Shown: one piece after another, positions 1 to 8,956 of the stretch
Numbering within the stretch: the first letter of the stretch is position 1
How the letters are laid out: each line of letters opens with the position of its first letter
Assembly: GCA_002749535.1 (NCBI GenBank)
Contig: MZZL01000403.1
Location: forward strand, 1,059,475-1,123,474
Source of the DNA: Apophysomyces variabilis
Taxonomy: Eukaryota; Mucoromycota; Mucoromycetes; Mucorales; Mucoraceae
DNA: 64,000 nucleotides
Direction: 5' to 3'
Position numbers and translations under genes: made by a program
Notes under the pieces: generated by a model
Databases searched by the model: none
What the model was told of the DNA's origin: nothing
Seen by the model: only the letters and a program-made list of their open reading frames with translations

Positions 1-540
1 ATTTGTCAATATCTGTTTCTTGGCAAGCAAAATTAAACGTTGTCTTATATTGTTGCCGCACTGAGGCATTAGCTTTTTTTTTACCGAGTTTTTGTCGATT
101 TTTAGCATTGACAGCCTGTATTGGGAAACTTCCAACTAAGCGGAAACCATCATTGGCACATACTACAACGGTAGACTACATTTACTTGTATACATGACAT
201 TTTCCTAATTGCTGAGTTGGCTGCGGCAAAATAAGACGGGTCATGAGATGTATACCTGTGCTGAAGGAAGCGTCAAAGGAAAATTGGCCTATATACGCCG
301 TTCCCATACATCCTCTTTTCAGGGCATCACGAAGCTGTATCTGCGGCTGGCATGATCCCATGTTCGCATATCAAGACTCAGAGAACAATCTGTACATATA
401 TGAATGGTATTTAGGAGTTTGGTGTCGATGGATTTGACTGAGCATCCCATACTCATGATTAGGCGAAGAAAACAAATACAAGATACACGTGATTGTTCCA
501 ACAGAATTGCAAGTTTTTCTTGTTACCGCCGTTCTTCCCT
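1..540. other. Left-edge intergenic sequence
   Basis: I see only short open frames here, none with a recognisable domain or convincing splice sites. The last part is the leader and promoter of the decapping enzyme gene that begins at 541. Confidence 0.5.
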
Positions 541-1428
541 ATGTCCGTTCAAGAAGTACTTGAGCAATTCCGTTTTGAACGTGTCTTATCCCATGACACT
601 CGCACAAAGTTAATACACGTACTGGGACGAGTTCAAGACGAGGCTGCCATTTTGACATTCGAAAAAGCACAGTTTGAAGACAAGGAGATCCCCGAGATGC
701 CGAAGCTGATTAACAATCTCACGAATGTGGTGAACAACAATATCTATGGTTGGGGTTCGGCCAATCTTATGTCGCGCCTTCCTGATACCCGTGTTAAGGT
801 GATTTATCCTGCTACGGAGGTTCATATCAGCAAATATGATGCGCAGGAACGTTATCTCATTGCAGAGACACCAGCCATTTACAATGAGTATACTTATCCT
901 TACATACAAAGTATCCCACCAGAGCGCACACAGTGGGTCCAAAATATTCTGGATGGAACATCAGAGGCAGACCGTGTTCTATTACGTGATGAAGATCCTC
1001 AAAATGGCTTTGTGATTTTACCGGATATGAAATGGGATGGCAGTGTAGAAGCGCTCTATTGGGTCGCTATTACAATGAGAAACGACGTTTCTTCTATTCG
1101 ATCGCTTGGGAAGGAGCATCTGGATTTATTGAAACGAATTCGTACAAAGGCATACGAACTTGCCAAAGAGAAGTTTGGCTTGCAAAAACATCAACTCAGA
1201 TTATTCGTTCACTACCCACCATCTTATTACCATTTTCACGTTCATATCACTGCCGTATCGTTTATCGATGCGCCGGGAGTCACTGCTGGCCAAGCACATC
1301 TATTAGATACGATCATTGACAACATTGAACTCTACGGTGACTATTACCAGCGCGCGACAATACCGACACTGGTGGGAAAGAAATTCGCTTTATATCAGGC
1401 TATCAAACCATTATATGTCCAGGAATAA
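541..1428 (+). CDS. DCS1: Scavenger m7GpppX diphosphatase (DcpS/Dcs1-like)
   Basis: Single-exon gene of 295 residues. It is a HIT-family pyrophosphatase that hydrolyses the residual cap (m7GpppN) left after 3'-to-5' mRNA decay, releasing m7GMP; it acts as a dimer in cytosol and nucleus. The histidine triad H-F-H-V-H is visible at residues 231-235, preceded by the hydrophobic FVHYPPSYY segment typical of DcpS. The N-terminal domain-swapped region has the YGWGSANL and VKVIYPATE stretches seen in the family, followed by the ETPAIYNEYTYPYIQSI hinge region. The open frame extends upstream from a TTG, but the first ATG is at 541 and gives the N-terminus MSVQEVLEQF, so I use it. The length is slightly below yeast and human members (about 340). 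No introns or lesions are seen. Confidence 0.95.
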   Translation: MSVQEVLEQFRFERVLSHDTRTKLIHVLGRVQDEAAILTFEKAQFEDKEIPEMPKLINNLTNVVNNNIYGWGSANLMSRLPDTRVKVIYPATEVHISKYDAQERYLIAETPAIYNEYTYPYIQSIPPERTQWVQNILDGTSEADRVLLRDEDPQNGFVILPDMKWDGSVEALYWVAITMRNDVSSIRSLGKEHLDLLKRIRTKAYELAKEKFGLQKHQLRLFVHYPPSYYHFHVHITAVSFIDAPGVTAGQAHLLDTIIDNIELYGDYYQRATIPTLVGKKFALYQAIKPLYVQE

Positions 1429-1868
1429 CTCGTGACGGTACACTATCTGAAACTATGTTAACGAGCATTTTTTCCATCGTCTAATAAACAAGCGTGAAAA
1501 TGGTTTGTTTACATTTGAGGATATTCATGTTTCAGCATTAGCTTCGTTTATTATCATCAAAGTCGCGCTATTCTTTTATTGAAACAGGCTCAGGTGCCAC
1601 TGCATTAAATTAGCTCACTAAGGTACTGACCGGTTGTATACTTCTCCATTCAAAAAAAACGTATATCAGTGTTTTATGCTCAGAACGTGTTTTTCCTGTA
1701 GAAAAGTATAAATCCTAAAGCCGTTTTGTTTCCTGCGAGCAATCGGGGACTTAATGCATTTAATGTGGCTTTGCAGTGGCACACTAAGCGCCGCTTTAAA
1801 AAGTCTTGGAAAGGAGAAAACCCGCGCCGCGACTTCGTCTAATGGCCTTTCTTTTCCGACGCTCCAGC
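1429..1868. other. Intergenic, DCS1 to guanylate kinase
   Basis: No gene is seen. It holds the 3' flank of the decapping gene and the promoter of the guanylate kinase. An in-frame upstream ATG at 1842 is discussed with the kinase. Confidence 0.5.
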
Positions 1869-2562
1869 ATGCAAGTGGCCTCCAAAATCTTCGTCATCTC
1901 TGGACCTTCAGGTTCTGGTAAATCGACCTTGCTTAAACGCTTGTTTGCCGAGTTTCCAGACACGTTTGGCTTCAGTGTTTCTCGTAAGCCATTCCATAAG
2001 AGAAGTTTCAATAAGTTTTGGTTAACGGCAAATGTCCACAGACACTACGCGCTCTCCCCGCCCTGGAGAGATCGATGGCAAAGATTACCATTTCGTGACA
2101 AAGGAAAAAATGACAGAAGAGGTTGCTGCAGGCAAATTCATTGAGAGCGCCACCTTTTCCGGAAATATGTATGGTAAGCCTGTGATTTGTACGAGTGGCG
2201 GTTTGATTCAATACTGACAATTTATTTTCTCGTGGCCAGGTACATCGATCAAGGCAGTTGAGGATGTAGTTGCTTCCGGAAAAGTCTGCATGTTAGATAT
2301 TGATATGCAAGGCGTTCAGTCCGTCAAGAAGACAGATCTCAAACCACGCTATGTCTTTATCCAGCCACCTAGCTTCGAGGTGCTCGAACAACGTCTGCGT
2401 AGCCGAGGCACCGAAACCGAAGAAGCAGTGAAAGCGAGATTGGAAGCCTCGAAAAACGAAATGGAATATGCTCAGTTGCCTGGATCTTACGACCGTGTTA
2501 TTGTGAACGATGATCTGGAGAAAGCATACGAAGCCTTGAGGGATGCAATTTTTGTAAAATAA
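1869..2562 (+). CDS. GUK1: Guanylate kinase
   Basis: ATP:GMP phosphotransferase making GDP for nucleotide pools and for GDP-mannose and GTP synthesis; cytosolic. Three exons join as 1869..1983, 2042..2173 and 2240..2562 (introns of 58 and 66 bp, both GTAAGC...AG), giving 570 bp and 189 residues, the normal family length. The Walker A loop GPSGSGKST is at residues 12-20. Exon 2 restores the GMP-binding segment [19 protein letters not shown] across the first splice, and exon 3 carries the lid and [12 protein letters not shown] region. The ATG at 1869 has A at -3 and gives the N-terminus usual for the family; an in-frame ATG at 1842 would add nine residues (MAFLFRRSS) and cannot be excluded. The gene looks intact. 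Confidence 0.95.
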
Positions 2563-3383
2563 AAAGTTAGGGACAAGGAAGCATTAACATAAGTAGAAAT
2601 ATATTTTCAATACATCTCATTCAGCATTCGAACCTATACAAACTAATTTAAGTTTTTTAGCTGTTTCTTCAATAAATGGATAAAGGAGCCGCTTGCGTAT
2701 TCTGCGATCTGGCGTTGGCATGACCTATGTTTATATTCCATAACAAAGATTAAGTTGAAGCAGAGATATGAGGAGAAAGGCTATGTATGGTACAGAGGAT
2801 CGGTCTGTTTCCATAGCCAGTGTCATACGATGTCTGTTGCATTGGTAGGCCATGTTGATGATCGTTTTTAACCTATTGGTGATGATATGTTACACAAAGT
2901 GTCTGCAAGTGGTGCTCTTAATTAGCATGAATAACCCCAGCATGCAAAAAATGCAAACGTTTACTTTTTTTATTATGTTAGGCATTTCTTCTAGTTTAAC
3001 CCTACAAGCAGAAAGAAGGTGTTGCAACTGGTTGTTCTTATGCTAATTGCCTTACAATAAAATTCTCACAATACTTGATAAAGAGAATGAAACCTCTCTC
3101 TCTCGATTGAGTGGTACCTGATTATTCGCTCAGTGTCTGTCCTTGCAATTTTCCCTTAAAACTTCTATCTCCTTGCTTGACCCATTTGCTCTTGGTCTCT
3201 GTTACGATGGTGTGAACGCCGTTTGCCCACATCGGAAAGAGTTTATGTACATGCAACTGTCATCTGTTTCAGCGGATAAATGGAAATGGAAATGGAATGT
3301 CGAATCAAGTGACTTAATGAAAGAAACAGAGTAAAAAAAAACTTGTAATTATCTGCTCTAAGTTTTTCACTTGCCTGTTGTTT
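2563..3383. other. Intergenic, AT-rich
   Basis: About 0.8 kb without a gene I can support. Two open frames of about 60 codons (2852-3046 and 3143-3334) resemble nothing and show no splice partners. Confidence 0.45.
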
Positions 3384-3611
3384 ATGCTTCATCTAAAATC
3401 TGCCATTTACGCTATGAGTGGATCCGTTGGAACGGCCGTCCTCTTTACTATGAGCGTCCTGGTGTTGATATCCACGTCACTTGCTACCGAGGCTGATATT
3501 GATCGGCGCGATGAATATTACAATAACGATGCATACGACTGGTACGATGATTATAATGATCATCAAGTATGCAAGTATGACTATGACTCCGATGATTGCG
3601 ATTTCGATTAA
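3384..3611 (+). CDS. Small Asp/Tyr-rich protein with N-terminal hydrophobic segment
   Basis: A 75-residue open frame from ATG 3384. Residues 1-36 hold a hydrophobic stretch (GTAVLFTMSVLVLISTSLA) that looks like a signal peptide or membrane anchor, with a possible cleavage after ...SLATEA. The remaining 38 or so residues are extremely acidic and rich in Asp, Tyr and Asn (for example DEYYNNDAYDWYDDYND), with two cysteines near the C-terminus. I do not recognise the family. It lies about 470 bp upstream of the first ISG12-like copy on the same strand, so it may be a neighbour of that cluster or a detached first exon; no splice donor leading to the ISG12 frame was found. The composition and signal-like start argue that it is real, but this is only moderately supported. 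Confidence 0.45.
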   Translation: MLHLKSAIYAMSGSVGTAVLFTMSVLVLISTSLATEADIDRRDEYYNNDAYDWYDDYNDHQVCKYDYDSDDCDFD

Positions 3612-3938
3612 GCAGTAACTACGAGAGACAAAGACAAAAGGAAGGCATGCATTCAGAAACTTGTATTAGCATGAAGAGAAAAGGAAATAAAACCGACAAT
3701 GTTCTGGCTTGACAGCATCGGTAAATCTCACTCTTGGTTTGCGATGAGACATACATGCATTTTGCAATGTATAAAGTAGCGTAAGGGTGTGCCTAATCCA
3801 CTATATGCCAATGGTCAAATGTTTTCTATAGCTGAACTTCTCATCCTTTCTATATCAAAAATCTAGACATCATTGCGTGATCTGCAGTTAGCAACATTGA
3901 ACTTAATAAACAGCTCGCAATCGCATATAGGCTAAAAG

Positions 3939-3946
3939 TATAAATA
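3939..3946 (+). promoter_or_regulatory. TATA box of the first ISG12-like copy
   Basis: The sequence TATAAATA lies 131 bp upstream of ATG 4077. Position and match suggest the core promoter of the ISG12-like pseudogene; this is inferred from sequence only. Confidence 0.4.
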
Positions 3947-4076
3947 CGATCTTTGCAACACACTCTTGACTTAACGATCTGATCGTTACCAAAAGTGCTC
4001 ATCGCTTTCATCGGTTGATATTCATCGGTTTATCGCTGTTTCAAAACTGCTTTAAAAAACGTATCTTCAAGTGGGC

Positions 4077-4778
4077 ATGGAAATGCAGACCATGTCTTCC
4101 TGGAATCTCCTTTCGACCAAGCTAAGCGATAGTATTTCTTTGGTCAAAGAATCTAGCATGAAGGTAGACAACATATCTGTGAACGGACCTTTCGGAAACT
4201 GAGATCGTGGCAAACACAGCTACCATCTTCTTTTCCTGATACGGAAACTATCCTAGTTAAACTCGGAAGCAGTGCAAAAAGTGCATGGGAAAATTTACAT
4301 TGACAAGCGTGCTGTAGCTCTGTTAGATAAAGTTAAGCAAGATCCCAAAAGCGGTGCCTATGTTGTGGGTGGAGCCGCGTTGGGCATGGTAGCTCTGCCC
4401 TGTGCCGCTGTTGCTGGTCTAAGCGCCATAGGATTCACATAGGGAGGCGTGGCCGCAGGCTCTTTGGCGGCTGGATGGATGTCAACCTTTGGTGGTGTCG
4501 TTCCTGCAGGAAGTCTTTTCGCATCACTTCAATCTGCTGGTGCTCTAGGAACTGTCTCAGGAGTGGCTCAGGTAGCAGCTTATGCCGGAGGGGTTACAGG
4601 AGGCGTCGCGGGTGTTATAGCAAGATGGGATTTTGCTGACAAAAGGCAAAGCCTGCATAATGATGATAACAGAGAAAACCACGAGATTAAGGACTGTAAT
4701 ATTGACAGTGAAGCTGGAGAGGAAGAAGAAGACGAGGAAAACTGGGACGCTGAGAAAAAGTTAAAGGCAGAACGCTAA
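4077..4778 (+). pseudogene. ISG12/IFI6-IFI27-like gene copy 1, with internal stop
   Basis: Homologue of the interferon-inducible ISG12 (Ifi-6-16) family: small glycine/alanine-rich multi-helix membrane proteins which in animals sit in mitochondrial, ER or nuclear membranes and affect apoptosis and innate immunity; the fungal role is unknown. A likely first exon 4077..4163 joins, across a GTAGAC...CTAG intron, to 4257. The conserved block runs from KSGAYVVGGAALGM through SAIGF, then GGVAAGSLAAGWMSTFGGVVPAGSLFASLQSAGALG to a Lys/Glu-rich acidic tail. A TAG at 4440-4442 sits in the middle of this block, where copy 2 has AAG (Lys). Everything downstream stays in frame, so one substitution appears to have killed it, unless read-through or an unrecognised intron removes the stop. 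The 5' exon structure is tentative. Confidence 0.75.
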
Positions 4779-5401
4779 CGCTGCAATAGAAGCGAAGTAC
4801 AGAACTAGTAAAAACCTGATAAATTCAATTAGTGCGTCGATCATCATAGTTTTGTGCTGCAGTTCGCTTACCGGACCAAGGAAATCTTTCGTCTTCATTT
4901 TAGGAACTTAACCATCTATAGAAATCATGCTGCCTTTGGCGCTATTTCAAAGCTTTTGTCTCAGCAGTCTTTCTCACATGAATTGGGCTTTAGACAACAA
5001 TATATCCCTCCAAGATTGATAGCGCTTAGCTGTCGTAGCAGCAGTACCTGACCCCCTACATTCACAAACAATCCGAAGTTGAATTAGTCAGTCTAGCTAA
5101 AAAGGCGGGCTTTTTAAAGAAATAACTATATACGTATTGACGGCCAACTTCTCTACTTAGTGCAGCATAGTTCCGTTCTACAAGAGGAAATTTGGGCTCC
5201 GAAACCCAGTCATGTTACGTAAAAACGGCAGAAGGGAGGTTCATGCATCGCACGTTCTTTTTTACCATGCCTTCTTTCGAGACCTTTGGCGCAAAAATTG
5301 ACAATAAGATCAACATAATAAAGCAATACAGCGCAATGGTAAAATTCATATGTGGCTAAACTTGTTGGGCTAACTCTTATCACATCAAAAAGTTGCCATT
5401 C
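4779..5401. other. Intergenic between ISG12-like copies 1 and 2
   Basis: No gene recognised. It holds the 3' flank of copy 1 and the promoter of copy 2. A 65-codon frame at 4854-5051 has no recognisable features. Confidence 0.4.
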
Positions 5402-6001
5402 ATGTTTCCACGAGCAGCAGCTTACAAAGCTAACATCGAAGACTCTGTCAAAAATGTCTGGGAGAAGTCCAAGCTGGATAATCACGCCAAAGGTGCATGG
5501 AAAAAGATAAAAGAAAATCCTGGCACAGTTGTCTGCGTGGCTGGTGGAACTGTCGCAGGCGCTATGCTCCTTCCTACCGCGACCGTTGCTGGTCTAGGTG
5601 CCCTTGGCTTTGCCAAGACAGGTATTGTTGCCCACTCGATAGCAGCAGCGTGGATGGCGTCATTTCATGGTGCTGTGCCCGCGGGAAGTCTGTTCGCATT
5701 TTTGCAATCGGCAGGCACTCTTGGGACTGCATCTGGATTGGCACATGCTGCCGCTTATACAGGCGGTGCGGCAGGAGCAGCGACAGGGTTTGGTGTTATG
5801 AGAAAGCAGAAGAAGGAAAAGTCTCTTGACCATAAGAAAGATGATGACGCCGAGAACGAAGAGGAAGAGGAAACTGACGAGCAGCACGAAGAGGAAGATG
5901 AGGAAGCTAGGTTTCGCCATGAACTTCAGAAGAATATGCGTGAATATGTCGACAGCTGCCATAAGCGTTCTCTTGAAGCTTGTGTCACCCCATCTGTGTA
6001 G
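5402..6001 (+). CDS. ISG12/IFI6-IFI27-like membrane protein, copy 2 (intact)
   Basis: Uninterrupted 199-residue protein from ATG 5402; the open frame begins earlier only at a TTG. Residues 1-40 form an amphipathic, Lys-rich lead (DSVKNVWEKSKLDNHAKGAWKKIKENP). Residues 42-132 are the ISG12 block: Gly/Ala-rich hydrophobic helices with ATVAGLGALGFAKTGI, AAAWMASFHGAVPAGSLFAFLQSAG and AAAYTGGAAGAATGFGV, matching the Ifi-6-16 domain order. The C-terminal 65 residues switch to a highly charged Asp/Glu/Lys tail (residues 135-172), an addition not present in short vertebrate IFI27. The charged tail is shared with copy 1, which indicates recent duplication. There is no obvious signal peptide, unlike copy 4. 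Family assignment is firm; localisation and function are inference. Confidence 0.88.
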   Translation: MFPRAAAYKANIEDSVKNVWEKSKLDNHAKGAWKKIKENPGTVVCVAGGTVAGAMLLPTATVAGLGALGFAKTGIVAHSIAAAWMASFHGAVPAGSLFAFLQSAGTLGTASGLAHAAAYTGGAAGAATGFGVMRKQKKEKSLDHKKDDDAENEEEEETDEQHEEEDEEARFRHELQKNMREYVDSCHKRSLEACVTPSV

Positions 6002-6800
6002 CAAAATGCACCAGTTATCTGAAGCTTATCAGCAGCAATGGGATGGTGACCTCGGGATACGGCAGCGACACTTTGGACTTATTCTCATTAACCTCAACCC
6101 TAAGATATGAAAGACAAACATTGGAAGCAACATGCTATCTTTGTCTCTTAATTTCGAATGACTTATCCCCAACTATTCCTTGTCCTTCAGTATGAGCTAA
6201 GAAGGATGAAAGCTCAACAAATTCCCTCTCTGTTCTTGCGTTACATATCGTCTACTAGGATGATCTGTAGTTTAAGAGAACCAGATCGTTATATATTTTG
6301 CCTTGGTTGCTTCTGTGGTTGTCTCTTCTTATCGGCCTCAAAATTGGTTCGAGACATTGCAACGTCAAAACCTGGGCCTGTTGTCTCCCCTTCCGATGCT
6401 TTACGTACGGTCTCGATAATGCGTGGTGTCATTGGACAATGAATTTGTCCAACGGTTTCTCCTACCCGTTTATCGTTATAAGCAGATTCGTTGAACCTGT
6501 TTAAGCATTGTCTTTTGCGTCTTTTGCGTTCTTTCGTACCTATGCTTAGATTGTTGCGTGAGCTCCATCCGATTGACTGATCATCACCTGATCGTGGAAT
6601 ATGTATTTGTATCTGAGCTGTTGGGCAGCCCAACGAAGTGGAAGCGCACCATAAGGTCCTTTTTCTGAGTTGGACACTCCATCACTGAAAAGGAATCTCA
6701 CGGCTTTAAGAGAACTTATTTAATCCATGTATCTTTTCCCTAATTCTCCTCTCTTTCTTTAACATTAGCAGTTACTGTAATGTTATCATTCAGAGTTTCT
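6002..6800. other. Intergenic, ISG12 copy 2 to flavin monooxygenase 3' end
   Basis: Convergent intergenic region. A 114-codon minus-strand frame (6289-6633) is basic and low in hydrophobics, lacks a recognisable domain and is not supported as a gene. Confidence 0.4.
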
Positions 6801-8839
6801 TTACTTAGGAGTACTTCTATTACAGATGTAATCTGAAGTATAACTTGTTCGATATAAAGCCCACATGAAAGATATAATGGTTCCGGGCCACAGTGAGACA
6901 ATCTGCGCGACATGAAAAGTAAGAAGGTATAAACTATTGATAACCGTAACCCTTACCTGTCCGGTCGCATCCATGTACCATGACTTGCATCCCGATGACC
7001 ACACCGTTGATTGATGCGCTTTTCTCAAACCTTCTACAAACTTCTCCTGAGCCTCTTTCTTAGGCTCAAATGAAGTAATTTGATGCTTTCTCATGTATTT
7101 AACAGTTTTAATAGCAAAGTGGACTTGACTATGAGTTAATATGGAGAGATTACTAAGAGACGTATTCACATTGTCAGCGTTATTCTTACCTTTCAATCAC
7201 ACTCACTGCCGAGTGATGTCCAAAAGCCGATGCAGGACCAAGAAGAAGGAAAAAGTTAGGGAATCCATGAATGTTAATCGATTTATATGTCTCTGGGTAT
7301 CCGTTCTTCCAAAGGTCGTTAAGCGATTGGTTGTTTCTTCCATAGACTATATAAAAGATGTTTTAGTAGAAGTGATGTATACTATATAATGATGAATATT
7401 CTACTTTGCAAGTTGCCAAGGAATCCTTGAACGCTGAAGCCTGTAGCAAGGCACAATATATCGAATTCCGTTTCATTTCCGTTTTCGCAAACAATAGTAC
7501 GACCCCGAATTTCTCGAATGGCACTCCGCTCCACTGTCACATTGGATCGGCAGAGGCTTTCTAGATACTCGTCTGACAAAGTGAGCCGCTTACAGCCTGG
7601 CAGATATTCACTGCACGGTATATTCAAGTAGATTAATTAGATAACTCAACATCTCATTACATTGCAACTCACGGGATCAGTTTGTGCGCAAGCTCACCAC
7701 GGCCTTGAGCCTCGAAACGGCCAATCATGTGTTGAATAAAAAGCGAGTGCAGGTAACGAGCAATGAATGATCTCGGGTATCCAAACAAAACATAATATGT
7801 TTCGGTCTAATGTATAACTAGTGCTTTGTTAAGTGAAGAAGCAAAGTATTACGACTTGCCTTGATGAACAAGAAAGCTCGATAAAGAGAAAGTATCCATG
7901 GAAACAACCTGAATAAGGTCTTTAACCTCTCAGAATATTTGTATTGTTTGCGAGCCATACACCATGAAGGCGTTCGTTGATAGCTAGTCAAAGAAGAAGC
8001 TGTTTGAACCAACTCGGGAATGGTTTGAACAGCACTACGGAAATCGAGAAAAAAACCGGTTTGATTTGCTTCGTTTATATGCCAAAGTATAAATGGTCTG
8101 CTTTACCTTGGCCCATTGCCGATGACAGCCACGCGTTTATTGCTGAAATCAACAAGCGGATCCCAGCGAGCCGTATGAATAATTTTTCCCTCAAAGGTTT
8201 TAAACTGTTCGGGTGTCTTAGGCACGCGCAACGGACCAAGTCCGGCAAACCTGGATTTAGCGAAAATTCGTTAAGTGGAGCAGTAAGGTGCAACTTTCAT
8301 TGTCTTACACGTAGTCATACAAGGATGATTGGATTTTGTCATCCCGTTGTCCTCGCCAACGCAGCTCCCATTTTTGCTTAGATTCTATCCACGCAATTTG
8401 AACTACTTCTGAATTGAATCGAGTATGGTCATATATCCCGTATTTTCTGGAAATATCCTGCAGATAGCGGAGAATCTCGGCTTGCGAACTGTAGCGCTCG
8501 GACCATTCTATTTGACTTTCATTTACTATTGCCTCTCGTTCTCTCCGTCTTGGACTTGCACATCACTCTTTACATACCTGGATTAACATCAAAACTATAG
8601 GAGTATAGATGGGAAGGGACATCACACGCGCAACCAGGGTAACGGTTGTGTAACCAGGTACCGCCAACGTCTTCAGTAACCTCAAATACCTGAGCTGCGA
8701 TGCCAAGTTTTATTTTTATCTGTACAGCTGCGCATATACCGCTAAAACTAGACAAGAGGAATAAAAATGCTGTGACAGCAAGATCGATAGACATATACCC
8801 TGCACCGATCACAGCAATCGTAACGTCACAATGAGTCAT
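6801..8839 (-). CDS. Baeyer-Villiger-type flavin-containing monooxygenase
   Basis: NADPH/FAD-dependent monooxygenase that inserts oxygen into ketones or related substrates; substrate unknown. Ten exons on the minus strand: 8839..8799, 8747..8578, 8507..8309, 8250..8107, 8034..7860, 7806..7673, 7610..7405, 7346..7190, 7128..6957 and 6902..6801, totalling exactly 1,500 bp and 499 residues. FAD-binding GAGFSG is created across the first splice (residues 12-17), followed by DVGGTWLHNRYPGCACDVPSHLYSYSF. The type I BVMO fingerprint F-x-G-x3-H-x3-W-D is present as FEGKIIHTARWD, followed by the NADPH Rossmann motif VIGNGPSAVQ across a splice. The C-terminus shows CKSWYMDA...LWPGTIISF as in family members. 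Nine introns of 51-72 bp keep frame; the one at 7807-7859 uses a GC donor (AAG|GCAAGT). No lesion is seen. Confidence 0.93.
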
Positions 8840-8956
8840 ATTGAGAAAATATAAGCTACAAGCTTTACAAAGAAAAGAAAAGAAGAGATAAACAGAAGGA
8901 AAATAATTGCGTTTCGGTTGGTGTGAACTTTAACGTTTTGTCACATTATACGCGTA

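Noticed and set aside
493..540. Upstream extension of the decapping enzyme frame
   Set aside because: It begins at TTG; for a fungal nuclear gene the first ATG (541) is the likelier start.
4257..4310. Apparent frameshift in ISG12 copy 1 between AKSAWENL-like and DKRAVALL segments
   Set aside because: The frame that leads into the conserved block is open from 4257 onward without any shift, so the AKSAWENL reading in another frame may be chance; only the TAG at 4440 is a firm lesion.
5660..6004. 114-codon minus-strand ORF opposite ISG12 copy 2
   Set aside because: Antisense shadow of the acidic tail and helices of the real gene.
6343..6355. GGTTCGAGAC, resembling a tRNA B box
   Set aside because: No acceptor or anticodon stem pairs around it; no tRNA was found anywhere in the window.
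6289..6633. 114-codon basic minus-strand ORF
   Set aside because: No domain, no recognisable homology, no splice partners and low hydrophobic patterning.
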